Positions 15,608 to 23,892 of a DNA stretch of 37,205 nt are shown piece after piece. The translations under genes and the position numbers were made by a program. The stretch is from an uncultured Thermomicrobiales bacterium (lineage in GTDB: Bacteria; Chloroflexota; Chloroflexia; Thermomicrobiales; UBA6265): NCBI GenBank assembly GCA_902806325.1, contig CADCWE010000064.1:1-37205 (forward strand). The letters run 5' to 3'. The first letter of the stretch is position 1; the number at the start of each line of letters is the position of its first letter. The notes under the pieces are model-generated. The model was not told the DNA's origin, made no database searches, and worked only from the letters and a program-made list of their open reading frames with translations.

Positions 15608-17782
15608 TCAGTGGGCGCCGCGACCTTGGGTGGTCGCCTCGATTGGACCGTCCGTCGAGACGGCGTAGCCGTCGTATTGGCGACGGACGATCAGCGAACC
15701 GCGCTGGCCGCGGATCTCCATCCCCTGGATCGCGATCTCGGCCATGCCCGGGGGCAGGTCCGGATCCACCACCAGGACGCCGCGGGCGGGGTCCATCCGC
15801 AGCCCGAGGAGACCCGAGACGATCAGCGGCACCGCGGCGGCGGCCCACGCCTGGGGGCTGCAACTGACGGGGTAGGCGACCGGGGTGTCGCCTTTGACCC
15901 AGTTGCGGGCAAACCCGCAATACAACTCGGGCAGGCGGGCCAGGGGGTCGGCGCGGCTGGCGGCGAGCAGGGCGTCGAGGATCGCGTGGGCCTGGGACGA
16001 CAACCCGTAGCGGAGGAGGCCGTGGGCGATCAGGCTGTTGTCGTGCGGCCAGACCGAGCCGTTGTGGTAGCTCATCGGGTTGTAGGTCGGCATCCCTTCG
16101 GCGAGGGTGCGGATGCCCCAGCCGCAATCGAGATCCTGGCGGCGAAACCGCTCGGCCATGCGCGCCGCCCGCTCTTGGGACGGCAGCCCGCAGTAGAGCA
16201 GGTGACCAGGGTTGGAGCTGATCGCGGCGACGGGGGCCTTGGAGTCGTCCAGGGCCTGGGCATAGAAACCTTCCGGTTCCAGCCAGAACCGGTCCTCGAC
16301 GCGGGCGCGCATGGTTTCGGCCTTGGCGGCTAGGTCGGCGGCCCAGGCCGCGTCGCCGAACGCGGCGGCGACGGCGGCGAGACGGGCGTAGGCGGCGTAG
16401 ACGTAGCCCTGGACCTCGACCAGGGCGATGGCGCCGGACACCGGCGTTCCGTCGGCGTGGTGCAGGGAATCGTGGCTATCCTTCCAGCCCTGGTGGCTGA
16501 TCCCTGCTCCCATCCGCCCGCTGCGGTACTCGACGAAGCCGTCGCCGTCGCCGTCGCCGTAGCGCTCGATCCAGTCCAGCGCCCGCTCGGCGTTGGGGCA
16601 GAGGTCACGGTAGAGCGCGGCGTCGCCGGTCCAGGCGACCGTGTCGGCGAAGAGCATGAGCCAGAGCGGGGTCGCGTCGACGGTGCCGTAGTAGGGGGTG
16701 TGGGGGATCTCCCGCAGGCGGGCCATCTCGCCGTAGCGAACCTCGTGCGGGATCTTGCCCGGTTCCTCCTCCCGGTGGGCGTCCTCGGCGTCGCCTTGGA
16801 GAGCGGCCAGCACGCGCAGGGTCCCGGCGGCGCGGTGGGGCGCGAGGTGGAGGGTCTGGAGGCCGACGATCAGGCTGTCGCGGCCGAACGGAGCGACGTA
16901 CCAGGGGATGCCGGCCGCCGGCAGCGACCCTTCCGGGAACGAGGTTTGAAGGGCGCTCAGATCGGCGTGGCATTGGTCGAGGAGGCGGTTGAGGGCGTGG
17001 TGGTCGGTGACGATGGTGGCGGCGTCGTTGGACCGCCCGCCGGTCAGGGTCGGCGCGGCAGAAACCGGAACGCCGTCGGCGGGTAGCGGGCGGACCGTGG
17101 CGGTCATCTCCCAGGCGCCCTTGGCGGGCAACTCGATCCGAAAGGTGGCGACCGCGAGCGGCGGCACTGGCGCCGGTGGCCGGACGGTGACGGGGTCCTG
17201 GCCGGGCAAGAGCTCGGTGGAGCCCGCACCGTCGCCCTCGTCCCGTGGTTCGGAGACCGACAGCCTGGCCGGTTGGTCGAAGGTGATCTCGGTGCCGCTG
17301 AGAACGCCGTCGACGGCACGGTAGCCGAGGCGGATACCGCCAGCGATCGGGGTCGGCGCGACGAGGGTGCCGCGTTTGGCGCGGTTGAATCCGCGGATGT
17401 CGAACAGGTCCCGCAGATCGGCGCTGGCCTCGATCGCCAGATCCAGCGCCACCGCGTGGCCGGAAAAATTGCGGACCAGGTAGCGGACCTCCAGATCGGC
17501 GCCGAGGGTGATCACCTGCTCGACGGCGACGGTGTTGGGAAACACCGGGCCGTCCGCGCCGTCGAGCATCGCGTTGCCGGAGGTGACGACGGCGGCGGCG
17601 GGGCCGAGTCGGCGGGCGCTGAGGGTGGCCAGCGGTTGCCCGTTGAGGGTGGTCTCGAAGCGGTTGAGGTGGCGCGTGTCGCGCAGATACAACCCGGTTG
17701 CGCGTTCGCCGCTGCCGTCGGTGGAGATCTCGCCGGCGAGGTACAGCTCGTCGCTCTTGAGGACGAGGTTGAGATCGAGCAC
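15608..17782 (-). CDS. Glycogen-debranching-type amylo-alpha-1,6-glucosidase
   Basis: The 724-residue cytoplasmic protein has an N-terminal beta-sandwich of the glycogen-debranching N-terminal 'bis' type (LYLRDTRHLNRFETTLNG, VRNFSGHAVALDLAIEASADLRDLF). A C-terminal (alpha/alpha)6 barrel follows: IPWYVAPFGRDSLIVGLQ, VDATPLWLMLFADTVAW, GWKDSHDS and MSYHNGSVWPHDNSLIAHG. The GRDS and WKDS regions carry the usual acidic residues. Such enzymes act on alpha-glucans or short glucosides; the exact substrate is not readable. GTG 17782 follows a TTAGGAG ribosome site. The nearby sugar importer and YesL-like protein suggest a carbohydrate-use locus, although it is not in one operon. Confidence 0.88.
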   Translation of the reverse strand: MLDLNLVLKSDELYLAGEISTDGSGERATGLYLRDTRHLNRFETTLNGQPLATLSARRLGPAAAVVTSGNAMLDGADGPVFPNTVAVEQVITLGADLEVRYLVRNFSGHAVALDLAIEASADLRDLFDIRGFNRAKRGTLVAPTPIAGGIRLGYRAVDGVLSGTEITFDQPARLSVSEPRDEGDGAGSTELLPGQDPVTVRPPAPVPPLAVATFRIELPAKGAWEMTATVRPLPADGVPVSAAPTLTGGRSNDAATIVTDHHALNRLLDQCHADLSALQTSFPEGSLPAAGIPWYVAPFGRDSLIVGLQTLHLAPHRAAGTLRVLAALQGDAEDAHREEEPGKIPHEVRYGEMARLREIPHTPYYGTVDATPLWLMLFADTVAWTGDAALYRDLCPNAERALDWIERYGDGDGDGFVEYRSGRMGAGISHQGWKDSHDSLHHADGTPVSGAIALVEVQGYVYAAYARLAAVAAAFGDAAWAADLAAKAETMRARVEDRFWLEPEGFYAQALDDSKAPVAAISSNPGHLLYCGLPSQERAARMAERFRRQDLDCGWGIRTLAEGMPTYNPMSYHNGSVWPHDNSLIAHGLLRYGLSSQAHAILDALLAASRADPLARLPELYCGFARNWVKGDTPVAYPVSCSPQAWAAAAVPLIVSGLLGLRMDPARGVLVVDPDLPPGMAEIAIQGMEIRGQRGSLIVRRQYDGYAVSTDGPIEATTQGRGAH

Positions 17783-18196
17783 GGGTGGTGGCTCCTAACG
17801 GGGCGATTCGGATTCGGTCGTCGTCGGGGAGCGATCCAACCCCGTTCCCGGACCCGCCGGGTCCCCTCCGGGCGATGGCGGAGAGACGCGCCGCCGAGGC
17901 GGCGCGTCTCTCCGCCCCGCACCCCCAATCCCCGCGGCATTCCGAGCGCGGCGAGGAATCCCGTCGTCCCGTCCGAAACGGGTTCCCCGGTTCACTCGGA
18001 ACGGCAGGTCAGTTGGGGTGCTGGTCGGAGAGCCAGTGTTTAGGACGATGCTCGTCGGCCCTTGACCGTTGGGGCCGCCTCGCGGGTACCGCGTGCCCGT
18101 TGGGCGGTGGTGAGGGGCACGGGGCTCCCCGACGCGGGACGTTCGGCGCCGGATTGGATACCCGGCGGGATTCCGAGTCCGGGATAGGGGAGTATA
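17783..18196. other. 414-base non-coding spacer with palindrome and dispersed-repeat signature
   Basis: This gap separates the divergent glycosidase and YesL-like genes. It holds the 19-bp-arm palindrome at 17877-17916. At 17938-17956 it also holds CATTCCGAGCGCGGCGAGG, which continues into AATCCCG and resembles a widespread intergenic repeat beginning CATTCCGAGCG. No protein-like frame, RNA gene or convincing promoter was found in the rest. Confidence 0.5.
17877..17916. repeat. Near-perfect 40-bp palindrome (19-bp arms)
   Basis: The arms 17877-17895 and 17898-17916 are exact reverse complements separated only by GA. The stem is built from GGCGGAGAGACGCGCCGCC. It would form a very stable cruciform or RNA hairpin. 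Its place in a long spacer rather than at a gene end suggests a dispersed repeat rather than a terminator. Confidence 0.75.
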
Positions 18197-18913
18197 GTGT
18201 GGGACGCATCGGAGCGGGAATCGACGAGGACGGGTGGCGCGTTGCGGACGTTGCGGTTGCTGGGCAAGGGGCTGTCGGACACGTTCGAGCATCTGCTTCC
18301 GTTTGCGGTGTTTTCGGTCTTGTGGTGGATCGGGGTGTTCTTGGTCCCCCTGGCGCCGGGGGCGACGGTGGCCTTGTTCGCGATGACCGACCCGCGCCAC
18401 CAGACGAACCAGCCGGATTGGCGGGTCGCGTTCGCGATCGCCCGGCGCAACCTCGGCAAGGGGTGGCTGCTGGCGGCGGTGCCGCTGCCGCTGCTGCTGG
18501 TGTTGGCCTGGAACCTCTGGTTCTACCTCGGGCGAGACAGCCGGTTTGGGGTCTTGGTCCCGGTCTGGTTCGTCTTTTTGGGCTTGACGGCCTCCGTCCT
18601 GCTGGCGACGTTCGCGGTGGCCGGTCTGTCGGAACAGCCGATCGGGGAGACCTTGAAGCAGGGTCTGGGCGTGGTGATGCTGTCGCCGTTCCGGTGGCTG
18701 GTGTTGACCCTGATCGGGTACCTGATGATCGCCTTGGGCACGGTGCTGGTGGTGCCGCTGATTTTCTTCGTCCCGGCGATGCTGGCGGCGATCGTCAACC
18801 GGGCGGTGCTGTTCGGCCTGGGGATCAAGGTCTTCGACCCGCTGGAGCCGACGCCGGAGCGGGAGGTCGAGCGGGCGTCGTCGGCGAAGCGGAAGTCGCG
18901 GTTCGGGCCGTAG
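18197..18913 (+). CDS. YesL/DUF624-like membrane protein
   Basis: The 238-residue protein has about five membrane segments, including FAVFSVLWWIGVFLVPLAPG, LLAAVPLPLLLVLAWNLWFY and LIGYLMIALGTVLVVPLIFF. The first segment with LPFAVFSVLWW and the MTDPRHQTN loop fits the DUF624/YesL group, which often accompanies sugar ABC importers; function is unknown. The GTG start at 18197 has GGGGAG only four bases upstream, so a TTG near 18242 is an alternative. A 15-residue-long basic tail (SSAKRKSRFG) ends it. It is convergent with the sugar permease operon. Confidence 0.65.
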   Translation: MWDASERESTRTGGALRTLRLLGKGLSDTFEHLLPFAVFSVLWWIGVFLVPLAPGATVALFAMTDPRHQTNQPDWRVAFAIARRNLGKGWLLAAVPLPLLLVLAWNLWFYLGRDSRFGVLVPVWFVFLGLTASVLLATFAVAGLSEQPIGETLKQGLGVVMLSPFRWLVLTLIGYLMIALGTVLVVPLIFFVPAMLAAIVNRAVLFGLGIKVFDPLEPTPEREVERASSAKRKSRFGP

Positions 18914-18932
18914 GGGCAAACCCTCGTTCCGG

Positions 18933-18961
18933 TGGGCGGGCGAGGGAGCGAGACCCGCCCA
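18933..18961. terminator. 8-bp GC hairpin after the YesL-like gene
   Basis: TGGGCGGG (18933-18940) pairs with CCCGCCCA (18954-18961), 20 bases past the stop. It lacks a T-run and is a candidate terminator. Confidence 0.4.
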
Positions 18962-19019
18962 ACGGGGACTCTCAGTCACCGGAGAACGCGCGCATCGCCC
19001 CCCAATCTAACGGTCTGAT

Positions 19020-19068
19020 CCCCTCTCCCTCGTCAAGGGAGAGGGGTGGCCGAAGGCCGGGATGAGGG
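19020..19068 (-). repeat. Dispersed CCCTCTCCC/GGGAGAGGG hairpin repeat (copy 2)
   Basis: The arms 19020-19030 and 19036-19046 pair over 11 bp. Read on the minus strand, the flank gives CCCTCATCCCGGCC before the stem, matching the copy at 23893. It lies between two convergent gene ends (18913 and 19093) and may terminate both. Confidence 0.65.
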
Positions 19069-19092
19069 TTTTGCCCGGAGGGACGTCCGTGC

Positions 19093-19983
19093 TTACCCCT
19101 TAATCCCCGCGCTTGTTTGGCTGGCGACGAAGCGGCGCTGGAAGATGATGTAGAAGATGGCGATCGGCACCGTTGTGATCACGGCGGCGGCCATCACGGC
19201 CGGCCATTCGGTGTAGTTGGCCTGACGGAACATGGCGAGGCCGAGGGGCAGGGTGAAGTAGTCCTCGGAGCTGATGTAGAAGAGCGGCTCCATGAACGCG
19301 TTCCAGGAGCCCTGGAAGCTGAAGATGGCGAGGGCGGAGAGGGCGGGCATCGCGTTCGGGAGCACGATCTGGAAGAACATCCGGAACCGGCTGGCGCCGT
19401 CGATCCTGGCGGCCTCCTCCAGTTCGTTGGGGATCGACTCGAAGAACTGCTTCATCAGGAAGATCCCGAAGGCGTCGGTCAGAAACGGGATCGTCAGGGC
19501 GCCGTAGGTGTCGAGCAGGCCGAGGTCTTTGAGGATGATGAACTTGGGCACGATGGTGACGATACCGGGCACCATCATCGTGCTCAGGAAGATCAGGAAC
19601 ACGATATCGCGCCCCGGAAACCGCATCCGGGCGAAGGCGTAGCCGGCCAGGGCGCCGAAGGCGCAGCGGGCGGTGACCCAGATCGCGGCGACGATCACGC
19701 TGTTGAGAAACCAGCGACCGATGTTCGCCTCGCGGACCGTGGTGTAGGCGGCGGTGGTCCAGGTTTCGGGCCAGAACATGTTGCCCAGGGTCAGGCGCAA
19801 CGTTTCCGGGTTGGTCTTGAAGCTGGTCGCCACCGAAAACGCGAACGGGACGAACATCAGGATCGCGACGAAGACCAGGACGACGTAGGCGACGATCTGG
19901 AGGGTGAGATCGAAGGCGTCGGCGCGGCGTCCGGTGTCGGCGGAGGCGGCTTGGCGTTGAAGGCGTTCGGTGGCGACGGCCAT
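19093..19983 (-). CDS. Carbohydrate ABC transporter permease (MalG-type)
   Basis: The 296-residue inner-membrane protein has six predicted helices and the MalG-type C-terminal permease domain. The ATPase-coupling EAA loop reads LEEAARIDGASRFRMFFQIVLPNAMPA. The N-terminal helix is LQIVAYVVLVFVAILMFVPF, followed by the periplasmic stretch TLGNMFWPETWT, typical of CUT1-family permeases. It is the last gene of a binding protein-permease-permease operon. No ATPase gene accompanies it, so it presumably shares an ATPase encoded elsewhere, as many CUT1 systems do. The sugar is not identifiable from sequence. Confidence 0.93.
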   Translation of the reverse strand: MAVATERLQRQAASADTGRRADAFDLTLQIVAYVVLVFVAILMFVPFAFSVATSFKTNPETLRLTLGNMFWPETWTTAAYTTVREANIGRWFLNSVIVAAIWVTARCAFGALAGYAFARMRFPGRDIVFLIFLSTMMVPGIVTIVPKFIILKDLGLLDTYGALTIPFLTDAFGIFLMKQFFESIPNELEEAARIDGASRFRMFFQIVLPNAMPALSALAIFSFQGSWNAFMEPLFYISSEDYFTLPLGLAMFRQANYTEWPAVMAAAVITTVPIAIFYIIFQRRFVASQTSAGIKG

Positions 19984-20001
19984 GGAGGGGTCCTCCTCGG
20001 G

Positions 20002-20027
20002 CGCGCCGCCGGGTGGGCGGCGGCGCG
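20002..20027 (-). promoter_or_regulatory. 9-bp hairpin between the two sugar permease genes
   Basis: CGCGCCGCC (20002-20010) pairs with GGCGGCGCG (20019-20027) in the 58-base permease-permease spacer. It may tune mRNA stability. Such GC stems can also arise by chance here. Confidence 0.35.
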
Positions 20028-20041
20028 GGTGACGGCGGCGG

Positions 20042-21046
20042 CTAGTCTTTCTTTTCGACCAATCGGCGTTGGATCAAGAAGAGGACGAAGATGATCGCGA
20101 ACAGGACCACGGCCAGGGCCGAGGCATAGCCGAGTCCCTCGCCGAACTTGAACCCTTCGGTGTAAATCAAAAAGACCAGTGTGGTGGTGGTCTTGGCCGG
20201 CCCGCCGGCCGACATGACGTAGATCTGGTCGAAGACCTGGAAGGTGCCGATGAAGCCGAGGGTGACGACGAAGAGGATCACCGGGCGCAGGAGCGGCACG
20301 GTGATGTCGAAGAACTGGCGGCGGCGGGTGGCGCCGTCGAGCGAGGCCGCCTCGTAGACATCGCCGGAGATGTCTTGCAAGCCGGCCAGGAAGACCACCA
20401 TCATCGTCCCGGCGGTGGTCCAGATGTTGAGCATCATGATCGACAGCAAGGCGACGCTTGGCCCGGCGATCCAAGCGGGTGCGCTATCCCAGCCGATCCC
20501 GGTCCAGAGCATCTCCAGTACGCCCTTCGGGTTGGACAGCCAGGGCGGTTTCGGGGTGGGAAGGCCGACCTTGCGGATGATGAAGTTGATCAGGCCGTTG
20601 TTCTGGTACAGCCAAAGAAAAATCATCGAGATCACGACAGAGGACGAGATGGAGGGAAAGTAAAACGCGGTGCGGAAGAATGTTTTGCCGCGGATCTTGC
20701 GGTTCGCCAGCACGGCGAGGAAAAGTCCGACCGCGGTTTGGGTCGGCACCACGCCGAGGGAGAACCAGGCGGTGTTGCGGAACGCGATCCAGAAGTCGGC
20801 GTTGTCGCTCAAAATGTCCTGGTAGTTGGCGAGGCCGACCCAATTGTCGACCGACCCGACGACATCGCGTTGGTGAAGGCTGACCCAAAAGGCGAGAACG
20901 ATCGGGAAAATGATAAAGGTGCCGATGATCAGGATAGCCGGCAAGATAAACAGCCAACCGGCGATCGCGTCCTCGGCGGCCAGCGGGTTCTTGTACTTGA
21001 CCGGTTTGGCACTCCCGGAACCCGGGGCCTGGGCAAGCGTGGCCAT
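20042..21046 (-). CDS. Sugar ABC transporter permease (MalF/UgpA-type)
   Basis: The 334-residue permease has an Ala/Pro-rich N-terminus, then the first helix AGWLFILPAILIIGTFIIFPI. The CUT1 permease domain ends with the EAA loop VYEAASLDGATRRRQFFDITVPLLRP. FIGTFQVFDQIYVMSAGGP is the usual MalF/UgpA hallmark. ATG 21046 is preferred, with GGGGGAAG just upstream; an in-frame GTG at 21061 would add five residues. It pairs with the downstream MalG-type permease to form the channel. It follows the binding-protein gene after a 16-bp hairpin. Confidence 0.94.
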   Translation of the reverse strand: MATLAQAPGSGSAKPVKYKNPLAAEDAIAGWLFILPAILIIGTFIIFPIVLAFWVSLHQRDVVGSVDNWVGLANYQDILSDNADFWIAFRNTAWFSLGVVPTQTAVGLFLAVLANRKIRGKTFFRTAFYFPSISSSVVISMIFLWLYQNNGLINFIIRKVGLPTPKPPWLSNPKGVLEMLWTGIGWDSAPAWIAGPSVALLSIMMLNIWTTAGTMMVVFLAGLQDISGDVYEAASLDGATRRRQFFDITVPLLRPVILFVVTLGFIGTFQVFDQIYVMSAGGPAKTTTTLVFLIYTEGFKFGEGLGYASALAVVLFAIIFVLFLIQRRLVEKKD

Positions 21047-21085
21047 CGGTACTTCCCCCACCGAACGGACGCGCGTGGACGCGGG

Positions 21086-21123
21086 CCGGCGGGGCGCCCG
21101 GTTTCATCCGGGCGCCCCGCCGG
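21086..21123 (-). promoter_or_regulatory. 16-bp perfect hairpin between sugar-binding protein and permease genes
   Basis: The arms 21086-21101 and 21108-21123 are exact reverse complements around a TTTCAT loop. The hairpin sits just past the final in-frame stop of the binding-protein frame and before the permease start. Intercistronic hairpins here are known in sugar importers such as malE-malF, where they lower downstream expression. Confidence 0.65.
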
Positions 21124-21244
21124 GCGGTTAGGCGGTCGGGGTGCCCGCCGGGGCGGTGCCGACGGTGATGTCTTCCTCGGCGACGGCTTGAAGGTTAGCG
21201 AAGGTGGTCGCCACGTCCTGCAGCTCGGCGAAGAGGGACTCCAG

Positions 21245-22438
21245 TTAGGCCTTCGAGTCGATGTTGAACTTTTCTCCGCCGATCCCGAGCTGCCATGGGC
21301 GGGCGTACTCGCCACCGGTGACAAAGACCTCGCGATCGGGGAACTGGCTCACGTACTCGCCGGCCAGAGCCGGGCGAGCCGGCAGGAGGCCGGAGATGCT
21401 GGTCCAGCGAGCCATGCCTTCGGCGCCGGTCAGGTAGTTGACCAGCGTCCAGGCGGCGTCCTTGTTCTCGCTTTGGGCGTTGATGGCGTAGCAGACGGTG
21501 AAGGCCATCGTTGCCGGTCCGGCGGGGCCTTCCGGCATCGGGGCAAAGCCGACCTGGCGGTCGGGGGCGTTGGTCTTCAGGAACTCGATCACCCAGTTGC
21601 CTTCGAACACGATGGAAGCCAGGCCCTTGGCGAAAGCGTCGCCCGGCCACTCCGCGCCGACATCGGTGAAGGTGGCGGCGAGACCGTCGGTGTAGAGCCC
21701 GTAGTAGTACTCCAGGGCGGCGTTGGCCTCCGGCGAGTCGATTACGATCTGCGTGCCGTCCTCGCTCAGGATCTGGGCACCACCCGCGTAATGGAAGGCG
21801 ATGTAGCGGTCCAACGACGGCGGGAAGACGATCGGGGCCTGGCCGGTCGACTCGAGCAGGGTCTCGGCGGCGGTACGCAACTCTTCCCAGTTCGCCGGGG
21901 GAGTGGTGATGCCTGCGTCGGCGAAAGCCTGGGTGTCGTAGACCATCGCCAGGGTCGAGAAGTCCTTCGGCAAACCGTAGGTGACGCCACCCTGCTGGAA
22001 GGCCTGGATCAGGCCGGGGTAGAAGTCCGCGGCGGTGATGCCGGCTTCGCTCATGTAGGAATCAAGCGGCTCCATCACGCCGGCGGCCATCAGGTCCGGG
22101 GCCGGCATGCTGTCGAGGGTGAAGACGTCGGCGGCGGTGCCGGCGCCGAGATCGGTCTGGAGCTTGGTGTTGTACTCGGACGTGATCGGCTGGTAGTCGA
22201 CGACGATGCCCGGGTTGGCGGCCTCGAACTCGTCGAGGATCGTTTCCAGGGCGCCGCGCTCGACAGGGGACGAGGGCGGGGAGACGAGGCGGACGGTGAC
22301 CGCGTCCTGCGCGGCGGCGCGGTTGGTGCGGGAGCCAGGGCCGACGATGGTCGCGGCCGCCAGGGTCGCCGCCCCGGCGGCGGTGGTGCGCAGGAGCGCG
22401 CGGCGGGACAGGGCCAGGCTGTCGATCCGGTGAGTCAC
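21245..22438 (-). CDS. Extracellular sugar-binding protein, with in-frame TAA before its likely natural end
   Basis: This is the substrate-binding lipoprotein or periplasmic-type component of the CUT1 importer, 397 residues as read. The N-terminus SRRALLRTTAAGAATLAAATI resembles a Tat-type signal, ending near RAAAQD. The mature part has family 1 binding-protein features (LVSPPSSPVERGALETILDEFEAANPGI, YGLPKDFSTLAMVYDTQAF, GLASIVFEGNWVIEFL). GTG 22438 follows GGAGGAG. After FNIDSKA comes TAA (21245-21247). The same frame then continues 38 codons of convincing protein (LESLFAELQDVATTFANLQA, then EEDITVGTAP) to a second stop at 21128-21130. A nonsense mutation or sequence error is likely, and the intact gene would span 21128-22438. 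Confidence 0.9.
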   Translation of the reverse strand: MTHRIDSLALSRRALLRTTAAGAATLAAATIVGPGSRTNRAAAQDAVTVRLVSPPSSPVERGALETILDEFEAANPGIVVDYQPITSEYNTKLQTDLGAGTAADVFTLDSMPAPDLMAAGVMEPLDSYMSEAGITAADFYPGLIQAFQQGGVTYGLPKDFSTLAMVYDTQAFADAGITTPPANWEELRTAAETLLESTGQAPIVFPPSLDRYIAFHYAGGAQILSEDGTQIVIDSPEANAALEYYYGLYTDGLAATFTDVGAEWPGDAFAKGLASIVFEGNWVIEFLKTNAPDRQVGFAPMPEGPAGPATMAFTVCYAINAQSENKDAAWTLVNYLTGAEGMARWTSISGLLPARPALAGEYVSQFPDREVFVTGGEYARPWQLGIGGEKFNIDSKA

Positions 22439-22681
22439 TGGTTCTCCTCCTCCGATGACGGGCGCGGGCCGCGTCGTCGTGGCCGCGCCCGTGCCAACGG
22501 CCCGCGTTGACCGGATTCGGCGCCTTCGCGCAGGATCCGTGGCGGGCCGGACATTGCGCTCGGCCCCGCGGACCGGAGCAGCAACCGCCAATCTAGCAGG
22601 TTTCTGGGAAACCACCAGCGTGGTTGACGGCCAGGCCATGATTCGTTCGGCCGACGAGCCGCCGTCGTAGCGGAGGTAACC

Positions 22682-23341
22682 ATGGAGCGGGGCACGGGCG
22701 CGGTCGATCGCCGCCAACTGGCGAAGGAGCAGCCGCCAAAGATCGGAAGATGGCCGCGGACGGACCGCCGCGCCGCCCGGATCGAGCGGGTGCTGGCGCG
22801 GCGGCAGCCGGACCTGGCGGTGGTGCTGGAGAACGTCCACGACGCGCACAACGTCGGCGCGGTGCTGCGCTCCTGCGACGCGGTCGGGGTGCCGGCCATC
22901 CACCTCGTCTACACCGACGAGGTCGTCCCCGACGCGGCGTTCGCCCGCTCGACGACGGCCGGGGCGGCGAAGTGGGTCGAGGTGGTGCGCCACGCCTCCG
23001 CGGCCGAGTGCTTCGCCCAACTCCGGGCGGAGGGGAAGACGATCCTGGTGGCGGCGTTGACCGCGGAGAGCGCCGGGTTCTACGACCAGGATCTGCGGCG
23101 GCCGACGGCGCTGGTCTTCGGCAACGAGACGCGCGGCGTGACGGAGGGGACGATGGCCCGGGCCGACGGCGCGGTCGTGCTGCCGATGATGGGGATGGTC
23201 GAGAGCCTCAACATCTCGGTGGCGGTCGCGGTGGCGCTGTTCGAGGCGCTGCGGCAGCGGCTGGCGGGTGGGGACTACGCGGAGCCGAAGTGGTCGGAGG
23301 AGGAGCGGGCGGCGATGATGGGGGAGTGGCTACGGCGGTGA
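22682..23341 (+). CDS. trmH: tRNA/rRNA 2'-O-methyltransferase of the SpoU/TrmH family
   Basis: The SPOUT enzyme transfers a methyl group from S-adenosylmethionine to a ribose 2'-hydroxyl. TrmH itself modifies G18 of tRNA. The 219-residue protein has all three SpoU motifs: NVGAVLRSCDAVG with the catalytic Arg, TALVFGNETRGVTEG, and VLPMMGMVESLNISVAVAVA with the knot Asn. A short basic N-terminal region and a C-terminal helix ending SEEERAAMMGEWLRR match TrmH in length and layout, so TrmH is favoured over RlmB-type paralogues. ATG 22682 follows GGAGGT. The gene is divergent from the sugar operon across 243 bases with no other feature noticed. Confidence 0.85.
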   Translation: MERGTGAVDRRQLAKEQPPKIGRWPRTDRRAARIERVLARRQPDLAVVLENVHDAHNVGAVLRSCDAVGVPAIHLVYTDEVVPDAAFARSTTAGAAKWVEVVRHASAAECFAQLRAEGKTILVAALTAESAGFYDQDLRRPTALVFGNETRGVTEGTMARADGAVVLPMMGMVESLNISVAVAVALFEALRQRLAGGDYAEPKWSEEERAAMMGEWLRR

Positions 23342-23364
23342 CGTCGACCCTGGGCGAACACCGG

Positions 23365-23865
23365 CTATCCACGCGACTTCGTCTCGTTCCCCTCCCCGTC
23401 CCCAACGTCGTATCCCCGCTCCCCGTTCGCGGGCCGGAAGCGATACTCGAACCAGCCGAGGGCGGACAGGACGACGAAGGTGGCGGCGGTGCCGGCGAAC
23501 GCGGCAACGTAGAACCCGGCACCGACGAGCAGGCCGACGGCGGCGGTGACCCAGATTCCGGCGGCGGTGGTCAGGCCCATGATCTTGCCGCCGGCGGAGA
23601 GGATCGCGCCGCCGGCGAGGAAGCCGATCCCCTGGACCACGGTCGAGGCGATGCGGGAGGGGTCGTAGGGGTCACCGGTGGCGCGGACCTGCTCGCCGAG
23701 CAGGATCGAGCCGATCATGAACAGGGCGGCGCCTTCGGCGACCAGGGCGTAGGTGCGCAGGCCGGCGGGTTTGTTGCTCCGCTCGCGCTCGAAGCCGAGC
23801 GCGGCGCCGAAGACGAGCGCGACGACGATGCGCTCGACGACTTCGAGTTCGGTCAGGGTGTCCAT
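23365..23865 (-). CDS. MgtC/SapB family membrane protein
   Basis: The 166-residue membrane protein has about five helices. Its opening LTELEVVERIVVALVFGAALGFERER is the MgtC hallmark, followed by PAGLRTYALVAEGAALFMI and ASTVVQGIGFLAGGAILSAGGKIMGLTTAAGIWVTAAVG. In other bacteria MgtC-type proteins help survival at low magnesium and modulate phosphate or ATP homeostasis. The short form here lacks the C-terminal ACT-like domain of virulence MgtC. It converges on trmH with only 23 bases between stops. Confidence 0.9.
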   Translation of the reverse strand: MDTLTELEVVERIVVALVFGAALGFERERSNKPAGLRTYALVAEGAALFMIGSILLGEQVRATGDPYDPSRIASTVVQGIGFLAGGAILSAGGKIMGLTTAAGIWVTAAVGLLVGAGFYVAAFAGTAATFVVLSALGWFEYRFRPANGERGYDVGDGEGNETKSRG

Positions 23866-23892
23866 CGGGGGTGGACCTCGTTGGCAGACGGT

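Noticed and set aside
18154-18199. TTGGAT and TATAGT as a promoter for the YesL-like gene
   Set aside because: The spacing of 34 bases is far from the usual 16-18, and TATAGT overlaps the start codon.
21245-21247. TAA in the sugar-binding protein as a recoded codon like the UGA in the glutaredoxin
   Set aside because: UAA recoding has no known bacterial mechanism comparable to selenocysteine. Mutation or sequence error is simpler.
20069-22510. An 813-codon plus-strand frame opposite the sugar importer genes
   Set aside because: It is antisense to three recognisable ABC genes and has no family features of its own.
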